Positions 10,327 through 21,300 of a stretch of DNA of 64,000 nt are shown here, in pieces; position 1 is the stretch's first letter, and each line of letters begins with the position of its first letter. The notes below the pieces were generated by a model. It had not been told where the DNA came from. It saw only the letters and a list, made by a program, of their open reading frames with translations, and did no database searches. The DNA comes from Gracilaria domingensis. Taxonomy: Eukaryota > Rhodophyta > Florideophyceae > Gracilariales > Gracilariaceae. The position numbers and the translations under genes were made by a program. Location of the stretch: assembly GCA_022539475.1 (NCBI GenBank), contig VCMS01000024.1:248001-312000 (forward strand). Direction: 5' to 3'.

Positions 10327-11508
10327 TCAGATGGGATTTGCCTTTAGATTTGACACATGATTAAGGACGGTATGCAAGTCACTCGGAAGCGGAGCATGAA
10401 TGATTACACGTTCTGTAGTTGAAGGATCCTTGAAGCTAAGTGTTTGCGAGTGCAAGCAACATCTTTTCACCCCATAGATATCACGGACCATTCGATTGAG
10501 CTTTCCTTTGCAATAGGACGTGTCTCCGAGGATAGGATGTCTTGAATTGCTCAGGTGACGGCGAACTTGATGCCTCCGCCCGGTGCTTAAGCATGCGCTG
10601 ACGGCCACTACATCGGCGGTGTCGAACGCCTCGATTACTTCAAACTCTGTCCTTGCATTTCTCTGTTTCCTTTCCTTTCCATCAATATCCTTTAGTGGGT
10701 GATCGTTGACCCATTTCTTCGGCATATGAGCACCGAAAGCGAGTGCCCAATATTGCTTGACACAATCTTGAGATTGCAGAGCAGCTTGCAGCTCGGACGC
10801 ATTGCTCGCGCAACCCAACGCGAAGACAATAACTCCGCTGGTAGGTCTATCAAGCCTTTGCACGGGTAATATTTTCTGATCTATACCGGTCTCTTGGTGG
10901 GCGAGATGGCTCACGTAGTCTGTCAAATACTTCTCTCGTGGGGCAGACTTGTAAAGTTTTGTTCTATGAACAAGAATTCCAGGCGGTTTATCAACAGCAA
11001 CCCACCTGTCTGTCAGCATGAGGATTTTGGGCGCCTCTATGGCTGTCAATCCATGAGACCTTGTGCTTGACGTTGAGAAAGAAGAATCTAATGGGCTATT
11101 GCCCGACATCGACAAGTATCCACATGACTCATTTTGAATGACTCTTGATAGCCGTCGCTTCCGCACAAAAGTCCCGACTTGTAGTTGAGCTGGCCATCTT
11201 GGGGGGTTGGGGGAAACTGAGCGACAAATAGAAGCAGATGGAATGTATTTCCATGGCAGCAAAGCCGTTTGGCTGAATTGTGGCGGCGCAGCAAATCCTC
11301 TTTGCCCTTGCATCTGATGGTGTGTTGAACGAAAATGGTGACAAAGAGGAATAGAACGCTGACTTCGTAATTGTAAGCATGATCGGTTCGTATGCAGCAT
11401 ATAGTCCCGACACCTTGTAGAACTCGTTGGTATCAGGAGCCAACTGGATTCCGATCCCTCTCTCTCTCCCCACAAGGAATGGTCAAAGCCATCATAGATT
11501 GACGTCAT
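10327..11508 (-). CDS. RluA-family RNA pseudouridine synthase (TruC-like)
   Basis: Isomerises uridine to pseudouridine in rRNA or tRNA. The catalytic domain occupies the C-terminal two thirds of this 393-residue protein. WVAVDKPPGILVHR is the typical opening, VQRLDRPTSGVIVFA carries the catalytic Asp (RLDxxTSG), and STGRRHQVRRHLSNSRHPILGD is the conserved RNA-binding block. The compact domain and the HLSNSRHPILGD block resemble TruC, which modifies tRNA position 65 in bacteria; the actual target is unknown. The first 150 or so residues are low in conservation and rich in Ser/Arg, possibly an organellar targeting leader, so the real start could be a downstream Met. It converges with the ISWI gene with about 100 bases between them. 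Confidence 0.88.
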   Translation of the reverse strand: MTSIYDGFDHSLWGEREGSESSWLLIPTSSTRCRDYMLHTNRSCLQLRSQRSIPLCHHFRSTHHQMQGQRGFAAPPQFSQTALLPWKYIPSASICRSVSPNPPRWPAQLQVGTFVRKRRLSRVIQNESCGYLSMSGNSPLDSSFSTSSTRSHGLTAIEAPKILMLTDRWVAVDKPPGILVHRTKLYKSAPREKYLTDYVSHLAHQETGIDQKILPVQRLDRPTSGVIVFALGCASNASELQAALQSQDCVKQYWALAFGAHMPKKWVNDHPLKDIDGKERKQRNARTEFEVIEAFDTADVVAVSACLSTGRRHQVRRHLSNSRHPILGDTSYCKGKLNRMVRDIYGVKRCCLHSQTLSFKDPSTTERVIIHAPLPSDLHTVLNHVSNLKANPI

Positions 11509-12439
11509 GTATGCTGGTTGAGAATTGTTCGAGTTGAGTGTGATGGTTCAATATGAAAGCCGCGACAGCGAATTTATAATTCGTTGGTAAGCTGTCGTTA
11601 GATGCGCGAACAAATAGATGGGAAAAGCACTTCGAAAGGAACTGGAATCCAGGCCGTGAGAGAAAACTTGGTCGCGGTTGAGTCCTCCATATGGGGGACC
11701 ATGCACAGTGGTCTAGTTCGGTGATGGGTGAGATCATCCATGATCATCTCCCTCTCTCTTTCACGCAACACAAGGGCAGGAAACGTTTTTGAAAAGACGA
11801 ACAAAAAATCATACGAGGTTACGCTTCATCACCGGAGAGTCTGATTGAGCAGCTCTCTCTTTCTCTCTCTATACGTGCTTTGTTCTGGACCCAACGGTTT
11901 CGCCTCGTCATCGTACGACATGATCTGAATTTTTTACTAAGAACTGCCCTGTGCTCGGAAGCTCGTGCCTTCATGCTAGAAAGAATGCCGCTTCAACAGT
12001 TTCGTTTCTGTTGACATGCTTTTCATGACATGTGGTCTTTGTGAAGAGCGATGCCGAAATTCGTACAGCCGAAGTGAAACCCGCGCAGTTCGCCAGCGGA
12101 CACGTCCCGGCTAAGGCGCTTACATCCCGTTGAGTAGTACTTGGATAAGATGGTGTTAAGATGCAAATGCCGCACAGGAGTCAAGAAGAGCATAGAACAT
12201 GTAGTCTTATGCTGTCTTTTGACAAACGCGTCGGGGAGGGAAGAGTTTCCCACGTAAAAAGGACCAGGAGAAGAATCTTTCTTAGAAATGATTAGACAGA
12301 CGTCCCAAAAGATTTTGGCCTTCCTGAAGAGAGAGAGAACTATCTAGATAGAGAGCCCTACCTTAGTTGCCGAGTAAGGAACCTGGGACCACAGTCAAGG
12401 AGAAGAAAGGCATGTGGTCTGAGTGCTCAGGAAGAAATG

Positions 12440-12485
12440 TCTCGTCTCTCTCTCTCTCTCTCTCTCACACACTCTCTCTCGCTCT
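12440..12485 (+). repeat. CT/CA microsatellite
   Basis: Runs of TC dinucleotides followed by CA and then TC again are directly visible. It is the longest of several pyrimidine microsatellites in the window. Confidence 0.9.
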
Positions 12486-14556
12486 CCTTGTCTTCTATGG
12501 AAACGGTGGGGCTAACTCCGCTCCGTCTCGTCTCTCTTTCCTTCGGAGAGCTTTGAGAGAGAGGATTTCAGTTCTGCTTGGGCTTAATGACGCGTGTTGG
12601 GCCAAAGCTACTGACCCATCCCATCACAACAATATCGTAGCACTAGGTATGATGGTGCTCCGCATTATTCTGCGCTCGACACGCATGCGGTGGCATGCCG
12701 GAAGTTGTATTCTTCCTAAAGAGCGCGTGATACGAGCATCATGAACAGCGATTGAGTCAAAAATCTCATTTGCAGCGCGATGATAACGACGTGATGGAGA
12801 CAACTTCGTGATCATGGATTTCGTCAACGAGCCACGAGCTCGAACAGATGTCACTGACTCTGCTAAAAGCAAACGTGCTGGAGCACTAAAGAAGGGTATA
12901 ACAAGAACGAGGAGATAACTACAAAGATAATGACCTGATCCGGGCTTTTCGTGACGGGCTACGGTTGTGTATTCTGGGAGAACTGTGTTGCTGCGCGCAC
13001 TAAGAAAGTTGCTGGCTTTAAGGAAAGATTCAAACGGCGGGTTCTGGCAAGAAAAAGAGGAGCATAGAGACACAACAGATTAAGAGGGCTCAACTTTGGG
13101 CGAGCAGTGAGTCTACATTCGCGACCAGAAAATGAGATTAACACTGTTTAACACTTGCGAGACAAAAACACAAGGCGTTACTTTGGTGTGCTGTTAAGGT
13201 CAAGAGTTGCGACAAAACGTCGAACATGTGGGATGTGCGCTTTGTGGCTCATGGTAATGTGTTGGCAAGAGGATTGAGTCTCGACGGTGGATACATTCCA
13301 TGCTGCTTATCGCGTGAAGGCGCGAGAGAAGAGGTAAAAAAAAGTGGTGCTTGACGGACTTGTATGATACAGGCAAACGCTAGTCGGCAGCATGAAGAAG
13401 GCACGTTTTGGTGGATTTGGCGCGTACGTCGAAGTACAGTATATGTGACCTCAAGGGGGGTGAAGTTGAGGTAGGCTGCGCGAGGTTTACAGAGGCGTGC
13501 CGATTGAAATGTATCGCAGCTGCAACCTGCGGTTGAGGTTGCGAAAATGAGGATTGTGAAGGAGAGCACAATTCAAGTGGTTGTGCGGAGATGAAAGAGA
13601 GTGGAATGAGAAGGAGAACACGCATGATTCTGGACACTGTACACTGCGGAGTACAGTAGAAAGCTTTCCATGGCATGCTTTCCTTGCCCCGTTGTTGAAC
13701 ACCTTTTCGTCGTTTTCGACTTGTTCTATGTTTGGATTGCGCTTTTCTTCTTGCGTGACGAGTGGAATGACTTCAAATGACTTTGGTTGAGTTGACCAAA
13801 AGGCTGTATGTGCTGCGCTGTTTGATGATACAAGCCATGCCGCTTATAATAGGCACAAGACACAAAGTGGGGATAAACTGGTTTGGACGAGAACAAGATA
13901 ATATAGCGATAGACGGAGATCGCCGCAGTGGCAGACTAGAAAGCAATGGCTTTTGAAGAAGGCATCTTCCATGCGTGCGGGACTGACATGTCGTTTCCAC
14001 AGCCGATCAGTGGGCGGCGGAGCACGCACGGCCCGGGCGTGGCTGAGAGATCAGGAAGGAAGGAAGGAAGGGGGCGCTACGTGTACAGTTAGCGTGGCGG
14101 CGCGCGAGCCACACGCCTTGTTGCCTCGCGGGCGCCGCTCGTGGGCTTACACGACTCGTCAACAGCGCGCAGTGGCGGCGGAGATGCGGGCGCAGTCAAC
14201 GCTCGGCGGCGCGGAGGCGGCGCGCGGCGGGACAGCGGAAGGCGGCGGGCGCGGCGTGCGCGCCCGCGCGTGGCGTGGCGCGCGGCGCGTCGTCATAAGC
14301 TTCGCGCTCAGCTCGCACCACGGCGGCGGCGGCGGCGCGGCGGCGCGGCGGCACCCACGCCCGTCTCCGCCCGTCACGCGCGCATCACGGCCGCCCAATG
14401 CGTGCGCCCAATTGCTCGTAAATTCAGGCTTTTGCCGCTTTCGGCGCGGTGACATGACGCAATGCGCTCGCGAACGAACCAAAAACAAACGTTTGAAACC
14501 GCGCGCACGCGCGCGCACGCGCGGCACGCGCCTCTCTTGTAACCGTCATCAACGCT

Positions 14557-14577
14557 CCCCCCCCCCCCCCCCCCCCC
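14557..14577 (+). repeat. Poly-C tract of 21 bases
   Basis: Uninterrupted C homopolymer about 170 bases upstream of the BTB gene start. Similar long G/C homopolymers occur at 25789, 36814 and 38069. Confidence 0.9.
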
Positions 14578-14745
14578 ACCACCCCGCTCCGAGGCGGTCC
14601 CCCTGCGCTCGGCGCCGCGCTGCGTCCGCCCGACGTCGATCCCGCCCCGCTTATGGTCCGCGCCCTACCCTTCCCCGTCCCGCGCTGACCATGCGCCGCC
14701 GCCACAGCCGCCGCCTGCATTGCTTCTTCCTCGCCCGTGTGCACC

Positions 14746-16584
14746 ATGGCCTCGCCCCCTTCCGGAACCTTGCGCTCGGCCAATGCCAACACGCTTCGCC
14801 GCTTGCTGGAGCCGCCCATGCGCGATTTGCGCGATGTCACGCTCATCCCCGCAAAGTCGCCCGGTCGAACTATTCGCGCCCATCGCTTCGTCCTGGCCGC
14901 TGCCTCCCCTATCTTCCGCGCGTCGCTCGCCGCGGATCCCTCCAACAACGTGCTCACCCTCGCGCACGCCGATGTGGACGCGCTCGATGCCGCTCTGCAA
15001 TACGTCTACGGCAGTGACGAAGCCATCAATCACCTGCCTGTGCACGCGCTTTGGACCACTCTCACTACATGCATCTCCTATGCCATGAACCTACCGTCCA
15101 AGGCTGTACAACAACGCATCATCGGCGTCATTAATTATACAAATGTCTTCTATCACTGGGCCATGGCCGAGAGATATAGCTTGGTTCCCGTACAGCTCAA
15201 ATGTCGCTCGCTCGTCAAGCATCAGTTCGTCCTTGTTTCCAAGCAACCGCAGTTTGTGCACATCACCTCGCAATTGCTGGCCCGCATTTTGCGAATCCAC
15301 GACCTCATCGTCAACGGAGAGGACGACGTCTTCCAGGCCCTTGAGCGGTGGCTGGCGCATGACATTGAAGCCCGTGCGGAACATGCCCTTCATCTCTTAC
15401 GTTTGGTCCGACTCCCAACCATTGACGACATTGTCTTGCTGCGCGTCTGCCGCAGCGCTTATTTCGGTGGCCACAATGAGTTTTACCAACTCTTGCTAGA
15501 GGCATTAATCCGTCGCACGGAGGTGCGTCTCATACACAAACCCAGAGTGCATGCCATCCTCGAGCATTGGAAATCCGCCAAGGGCCCCGGTCCTTCCTCG
15601 CGCTACACGCGCAGTCTGTCCTTCAAGCCATTGGGAGCAAACGACTACGAGCTTTTCCCATCTCCGGCGCTGCCGCGATCCCAACGTCACCCAAAGTCAG
15701 GCCCCACTCCAGCCGCCTCCGAGCCCGACTACAACCGCAAAGAGGACCGCACTGTACTCTTCCAGGGCGCATTTCCCCTGCGTTGGTACAAGAGTGTGCG
15801 CTTTCGCCCCCGGTCGCCTACCTCCCTGCTATTCACAGTCGTCATTCCGAAATGGTCTTTGAGTCGGAAACGCTTTGTTTCCGAGTCAAGAAGCTTTCTC
15901 GACCACAAATGGTCGCTCTGGGTTGATCCCTTTTCATCTAATCCTGCGCGCGGTGCACGAGATTCATCCCTGTCACCGCAAATGCGTTCCCAGCGAAGAC
16001 GGTCAAAACGTGACAGCGTTGGACCATTTGAGGGCGACACAAACGAAGCTCAAGATCCAACTTCGCCTGTGTCGCCCACTCGCTCAAATGTGCTTTCACT
16101 AGATGAGACTGACTACATTTCGATTTATTTATGTTGCGAGTCAGAGGTCAGCCTCCGGAAGTTTGGTCCTCCAGAAGCTATAGATGCATGCGTCGACTTT
16201 GCTTTGTTTGTAGCGTCCTGTTCGGAGGAGTATGGCATGGAAAGAAAGGTCTGCATTGGGCGGCGTTTCAAAACTAGTGGTCAAGCCATGGGTTTTCGAA
16301 GACATATCCGCCGCAATCGACTCCACTCACCTACAGCAGGTTTGTACAACAGAGAGAAAGATGAGCTGGTTGTCGGCGCTCATCTTGTTGCTCCCGAAGT
16401 TCAGCACTCCAGACTACCGTCTGAGCTCACTGCTCCATTGGGCTCCGTTTCGTTAACTGGTGACGATTTTCGCAGTGAAAGCCCCCTTTCACCGTCTTCT
16501 ACGCAGCTGGCTGGAAGTCGCATGACAACCATGGAAACGGAGCCATCCCCAATACTAACGTCCACGTCAAGAGTGTCAACATAG
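14746..16584 (+). CDS. BTB-BACK protein with a divergent MATH/TRAF-like C-terminus
   Basis: A 612-residue protein whose start sits in an excellent context (CACCATGG). The BTB/POZ domain is at about 25-125 (RDVTLIPA, AHRFVLAAASPIFRASL, ALQYVYGSDEAINHL), followed by a BACK domain at about 130-260 (AERYSLVPVQLKCRSLV, EDDVFQALERWLAHD, RLPTIDDIVLLRVC). BTB-BACK proteins usually act as dimeric substrate adaptors of Cullin-3 ubiquitin ligases. The C-terminal half has a linker followed by a beta-rich region. Spaced blocks (DHKWSLWVDPFSS, DYISIYLCCESE, VDFALFVAS, MGFRRHIRRNRL, KDELVVGAHLV) follow the order seen in MATH/TRAF domains. That assignment is an inference, and the order (MATH last) is the reverse of the common animal and plant MATH-BTB arrangement. 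A Ser/Pro-rich tail follows. No intron is needed. Confidence 0.82.
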   Translation: MASPPSGTLRSANANTLRRLLEPPMRDLRDVTLIPAKSPGRTIRAHRFVLAAASPIFRASLAADPSNNVLTLAHADVDALDAALQYVYGSDEAINHLPVHALWTTLTTCISYAMNLPSKAVQQRIIGVINYTNVFYHWAMAERYSLVPVQLKCRSLVKHQFVLVSKQPQFVHITSQLLARILRIHDLIVNGEDDVFQALERWLAHDIEARAEHALHLLRLVRLPTIDDIVLLRVCRSAYFGGHNEFYQLLLEALIRRTEVRLIHKPRVHAILEHWKSAKGPGPSSRYTRSLSFKPLGANDYELFPSPALPRSQRHPKSGPTPAASEPDYNRKEDRTVLFQGAFPLRWYKSVRFRPRSPTSLLFTVVIPKWSLSRKRFVSESRSFLDHKWSLWVDPFSSNPARGARDSSLSPQMRSQRRRSKRDSVGPFEGDTNEAQDPTSPVSPTRSNVLSLDETDYISIYLCCESEVSLRKFGPPEAIDACVDFALFVASCSEEYGMERKVCIGRRFKTSGQAMGFRRHIRRNRLHSPTAGLYNREKDELVVGAHLVAPEVQHSRLPSELTAPLGSVSLTGDDFRSESPLSPSSTQLAGSRMTTMETEPSPILTSTSRVST

Positions 16585-16966
16585 TGGTGTGCGTCGTTTT
16601 CAGTAAGCCGCGTCTTTTTTTGTTTTTCGCACACCCCTCACGGTTTGTTGTGACAGCAATACACTAGTCGACAACTCTTCTCCAATCTCCCCGCTTTAAC
16701 AGTTCGTAAAACCAAAAAAGAAGGCTGCTTAATCTTGAGCAGATCGTGCAGTCACTAAAATTTAACTCAAGCTAGATACGTTGCAGTGCGTGAAAGGCGC
16801 ATGACTGTTGTAAGCTTCCGAAATAAGGCATCTCTTTACTTCAGATGTCGAAATTCAAAACGCAGCTCGCCATTCAAAGGGGCACGAGAGCATCACGGTT
16901 TTCACTGTCCATTCAATGCGTTGGGTCATGGGTGAAGGCTGCATGGCTCTTCAGTGTATATTTACT
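16585..16966. other. Convergent intergenic region
   Basis: 382 bases between the BTB gene and the minus-strand complex I subunit gene. I see no gene; it presumably holds both 3' ends. Confidence 0.5.
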
Positions 16967-17173
16967 TCAGTGTGACCCGGCGGCCTTTGACTCCGAATGC
17001 GCTGGTGCATGTGTTGGTTTCTTCGCGAATGCCTTCTCGTAAAAAGCCTCGAGGAATGTGTATGTTCCAAAGATAGCAGCTGCAGTTCCAAACCCGGGAA
17101 ACATGGCCTTGATGTTTTCGCTTTGGCGCAACCAAGGATGTTGGCGCCATGCTTGATGTGCCCGGGCGAACAT
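16967..17173 (-). CDS. NDUFB3: NADH dehydrogenase B12 / NDUFB3-like subunit of mitochondrial complex I
   Basis: A 68-residue protein, the normal length for this accessory subunit in plants. It follows the plant B12 pattern: a short basic N-terminus (FARAHQAWRQHPWLRQ), a Gly-rich membrane helix (MFPGFGTAAAIFGTYTFLEA) and a short C-terminal tail rich in Ala, Pro, His and Lys. Compare the plant subunit, with RRDEWRKHP followed by LPGIGIGVAAF. It would sit in the inner mitochondrial membrane as a supernumerary subunit of the proton-pumping arm. The frame stays open about 80 codons upstream, but that part shows no family resemblance, so I chose the Met directly before the conserved block. An upstream coding exon cannot be excluded. 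It is divergent from the eL30 gene. Confidence 0.72.
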   Translation of the reverse strand: MFARAHQAWRQHPWLRQSENIKAMFPGFGTAAAIFGTYTFLEAFYEKAFAKKPTHAPAHSESKAAGSH

Positions 17174-17643
17174 CTTGCACAAGAGTAGCGCGTAGAAGTC
17201 CTCGTGGACAATGTGAGGTCGCCTTCGTCGGGAGTTAAAGAACTCAGTGAATGCCAAAACCAGTTGCGTTAATAATTTGAGGCTTAAAGGCTCAGCCGTG
17301 ATATGCCTCCAAATCTTGTACGACGCGGTTTGACGATACGCTGATGCCGAGACGAAGACTGCTCGACGCTTATCGACTCGTTCTTCAGCAAGAGGATCGA
17401 TGCCATACGAGCAGCCAGAAAACAATGTGTTTATGCCATAAATTCATGTTGAATTATATCCCACGTGGTAAGGTGGACACATGTCACATATTGGGGCATG
17501 CGCCCAGGACGCCGTCGGCGCGACCGCAGCGTTCCGGTATGTACTAGTCTGGATCTCATCATCGCTCCATCGTGGAGTTCAGTACTCGTTTGACCGCCTA
17601 CCAACCACGCGCATTCCATAGGTCTTCCTCTAATCCAACAGAA
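17174..17643. other. Divergent promoter region between complex I subunit and eL30
   Basis: 470 bases. No separate gene is supported; the open frames here are extensions of the two flanking genes without family resemblance. Confidence 0.5.
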
Positions 17644-18101
17644 ATGGCCAAGGGAAAGAAGAAGAATACGGAGAATGTCAACCAAAGGCTGGCTTTGGTT
17701 GTCAAATCCGGCAAGTACACTCTTGGGTACAAGTCTACCATTCGAACTTTGAGAACGGGCAAGGCTAAGCTCATCCTCATCGCTTCCAACGCCGCACCGC
17801 TGAAGAAGTCCGAGTTGGAGTATTATGCGATGCTCGCAAAGTGCCAGGTTCATCACTTCCAAGGGAATAACATTGATCTAGGTAAGTTGGCAAGCGAATG
17901 ATATGCAGCGATAATATCGAACACGATTCTGTGAATTCTTCGCGAGGCCAGACGATGGAAGACACTGACTGCTCGGATTCGATCTTCGCTTTGCGAACAA
18001 TAGGAACGGCCTGCGGTAGATACTTCCGCACTAGCGCCATGGCTATCACGGATCCTGGAGACAGCGAAATCGACAGCGTCTTCCTTAACTCAGAAAGCTA
18101 A
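17644..18101 (+). CDS. RPL30: 60S ribosomal protein eL30 (RPL30), one intron
   Basis: A 111-residue eL30 from two exons, 17644-17881 and 18004-18101. Exon 1 encodes [19 protein letters not shown]...[18 protein letters not shown]...[14 protein letters not shown]...[10 protein letters not shown], and exon 2 resumes at [22 protein letters not shown], as in other eukaryotes. The intron (17882-18003, 122 nt) begins GTAAGT, ends ATAG, and splits the Gly codon after its first base. Without splicing, the frame stops shortly after LGKLASE. The protein is a component of the large cytosolic subunit; eL30 autoregulates its own splicing in yeast, but nothing here shows that. Only this intron is needed. 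Confidence 0.97.
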
Positions 18102-18375
18102 GCGACGAAGAGCGTTTATAAAATGTAAAACGAAAACGTTGCTTGAAGTATCATTCATTGTTTCTTTTTACTTCCGCGTCGAACCGATCTACGAACTACA
18201 TGTGCGAGTTTGTTCAGTGTGCTCATTAATCGGAAGGTACCGACAAAGAACCTATGTAGCGCGTGGGAAAGCTCGCGCGAAAAGACATGCCCCGTTAGCA
18301 AATTAGTTCATATAACAGTGCAACCCGAAACCTTTGTCTCGTTCGTTACCATTTCATGGTGACTCATGCGTGCTC

Positions 18376-21300
18376 CTAGACATCGTCGTCAGAATCCAAA
18401 TTGAGTTCTGCCAATTGATCTTCATCAGCTGGATCTTCTCTAGGATCAGGAAGTCGCAGAAGAGGCGCGTTACTCTGCTTTGGTTTGTTTCTTCTCCTTT
18501 TCTTTCGCGCGGGCTCCTCTTCTTCTTCCACCTCGGACTTTTCCTCACGTTCTGAGTCATCGTCCAAGTCATCATCACTTTTGCGTGCCTGAGAGGCGCT
18601 CTTTTCATCTCTGAGCTTTCCTTCCTTCTCAATGCGCGAGTTCTCAATGTCGAAAAATCGTTGTATGGGCGTCTTGAAGCCTGCTTCAATCCCAGGGACA
18701 GTGGCGAGCATTCCAGCAGAACTAATTGCTCCATGTGGAGAGTAATCGACCTTTGCTCTGGTCCTGGCAATGAAATCCGAAGTGTCTTTCAACTTCTCAA
18801 CCAACACGGTCAACAGCGCTCTCCATTCTGCTACACGAAACTCCTTGGCAAACTTCTTCAAAGTAACTAGCGCGAAATGTGCAATTTCGGGAAAGGCTGG
18901 ATGCTTTGATATACTTGCACAGAACTTTGATATCTGGAGAACGGTGTGATCAACCAGTCCTGTTAAGAATAGTTTTGTTTTGACCGCTTCTTCATTAACT
19001 CTCAGGATGCTTCTCCATTCTAGTTTCTTCGCAGAACCTCTTCCAGGAATCCGACGCAATTCACTACAGCGCAGAATCGTCAGCAAATGCGGCAGAACTG
19101 GAATAAACACCCCTGTTTCCTCAATCAGGCCAGATAGGAATGTCGCAATGTGAAGTCGCATTGGATGGGTCCGGGGAGAGGGGTTAACTCTCATGGCACC
19201 AAGAGCAATTTGAACGTATGGATATATTAATGGTCGCAGCTCATCTTCACTCCCATAGCGCCCAAGAACTTTCCCCCATAGCCTCAGCATATTAACGTAC
19301 GACCAGTTGTGCAATCGCTCTATCTCTTGTTTTCCATCTTTCGCTGTAAGTACAGCCCGAAGAGAGATGGACATTTCTCGTAGATGAGAGAAAGCTGTTG
19401 TATACGAAGCTCCCATATCAACACCAAAAAGTTCAACTAGACACATCACGGAGAAATGTATCATTGGCAAAGTCTTTGGATTGCAAACTGCTCCTGTATT
19501 CTTTGAAAAGGAACTGCAGCAGCTTCGCAAAACTACTTCAGCATTCCCTTCACCATGAGCGAGACGATTGAGAAGCAGGTACCCCCTAAGCCGGGTCGCA
19601 TTGCTTGCTTCATGAGCCCCAGATGACCACACCCTAACGGCGACTCGTGTTATCTTCCTTGCGAGACCATCCACACCTTTTGTATATGGAACCAGTTTTT
19701 CTAATCGCTTGAGCAGGTAACGAAGTGTACTAGGGTCCTTAATTGAATTGCACATGAGGATCATATGATAGACATAGGGACGAAAAAGTGGCTGAACCTT
19801 GCTCCAACGGCTCTTTTCGGTTGGATTCCACTTCTTGAGAGCTTCGAGAGATGAGGCTTTGTCCGTTGTAGGCGCCTCAAGCACACTGTCGAATATTTCT
19901 TGAATACTTGTGATGGAGAGACTCATAGCTTGCTGATATGCCGACGCTGAAGCAAAAGTGACTTTTCCAGATGTAAACAGACCATCATCAGTAAAGATTT
20001 CTGGTTCCAAGTCCTCTTCGACAACTGACTGTTGGTTATGGCTGCGCTTCGGCTTAGATCTTGACAGACCGCCCACTTCCTTTTTCTCTGGGAGCGTTTT
20101 GGCCTTCGGAATTACTTCTCTTCCAGCACGCAGAAGCTTCAATAAATCCTTGCACACTTTCAACGAAGACCTGTTTGACTTCAGAGAAGCTTTCAAGTCT
20201 CTGATGTACTTCATGTCGACAAAAATCCCTCTAGTCGCTTGGTATTCGTTTTCTCCTGAATTTGCGTTTTGTGCCACTTCGTTGTCACTGTCTGTCGCTT
20301 CGATAGCCGTTGCAGCTTCCTCCTCTTCTTCGCGGTCATCTTCACTTTCACTGTACCCCGTAACATCTTCCGGAGTTTCTATTTCCTCTTTCGGTTGCTC
20401 AGCTTCTATGGCGGACTTCTGTTGATGATGCCTTGTACTACGGACATCGTCATTTACGATGGTTGTGTCTTCATCAAATTCGTCATCAGAATCCTCGCTT
20501 TGGCTTCCTTTTTCTTCTGAATCATTGGGAGTCAGAGTTTCAAATTCGTCATCAACTTCCAGTTTTTCCTTGCGTCCATAGTCAACTAAGCTGTTATTCT
20601 GCTTGGCTTCTGAAACCCCACCGTGCGCGGCATTCATAGAACTTTCTGTAAATTTCGCCGTTCGTTCTTCACCATCACTAGAAACGTCGTCTGCGTCTGT
20701 GTCGCTAAAGTCCAGCAGAGCTGCGTCATTTTCCTCCAGAAACTTGTAAAAATCTGGGTCATCCTTTTTCAGAGCATCGATATCTGCTTTAAGTTGGGTT
20801 GCAGAAGGCTCATCATCACTGTTATCGCTGGAATCGATATATTCAGTGGCTTTCGTTTTCTTTGCACTCAACGGCGTTCCTTTTCTCGGCATAGGGATTT
20901 TTGACATCGCTGAGGGCCTTCCTTTCCTTCTCGACGAAGGAGTAGACAAAATTGAGCGCGGCTGAGGCCCTTTCGATGTTGTGGCAGGTGGCTTTCTGTT
21001 ATCTTCAAATTCTAGAGTCTTCGCCTCGTCAGAATGCTGTTTCGAACCGCTCTCACTTGTATCAAGCAAAGCTTTGCTCGAACTCGATTTGTTGGCAGCC
21101 GGCGTGTTTGCCTTCGACCTCTTTCGCTTCTTGTTACTCGATGGCGGTGCCGTCTTCACGGCGTTCTGTTGTGGGGGGGTTTCATCACTACTGGAAGAAT
21201 CATGGGCAGTGGAGGTGTTGAAGGTTTCGTCTGCCTTCTTTAGGGCGTCCATAAGGTCTCTCCCCATCTTATCCTCTGTCAATTTCCCGCTTCGCATGAG

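Larger units (their letters stand above)
11509..14745. other. 3.2-kb gene-poor region with microsatellites, becoming very GC-rich
   Basis: No convincing gene. CT/GA microsatellites occur near 11745, 11855, 12325 and 12440-12485. From about 14020 the DNA becomes extremely GC-rich, and long frames there encode Arg/Ala-rich low-complexity peptides on both strands, as expected of composition rather than genes. A minus-strand frame near 13380-13620 begins with a signal-peptide-like stretch (MRVLLLIPLSFISAQP) but has no other support. The right end is the presumed promoter of the BTB gene. Confidence 0.5.

Noticed and set aside
12624-13073. 149-codon minus-strand frame
   Set aside because: No recognisable domain, no good start context and no neighbour support.
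13953-15017. Long Arg/Ala/Pro-rich frames on both strands
   Set aside because: They lie in extreme GC-rich DNA and overlap one another and the BTB gene start; composition explains them.
17882-18003. Premature end of eL30 after LGKLASE
   Set aside because: The conserved GTACGR continuation lies 122 bases on, behind a clear GT-AG intron.
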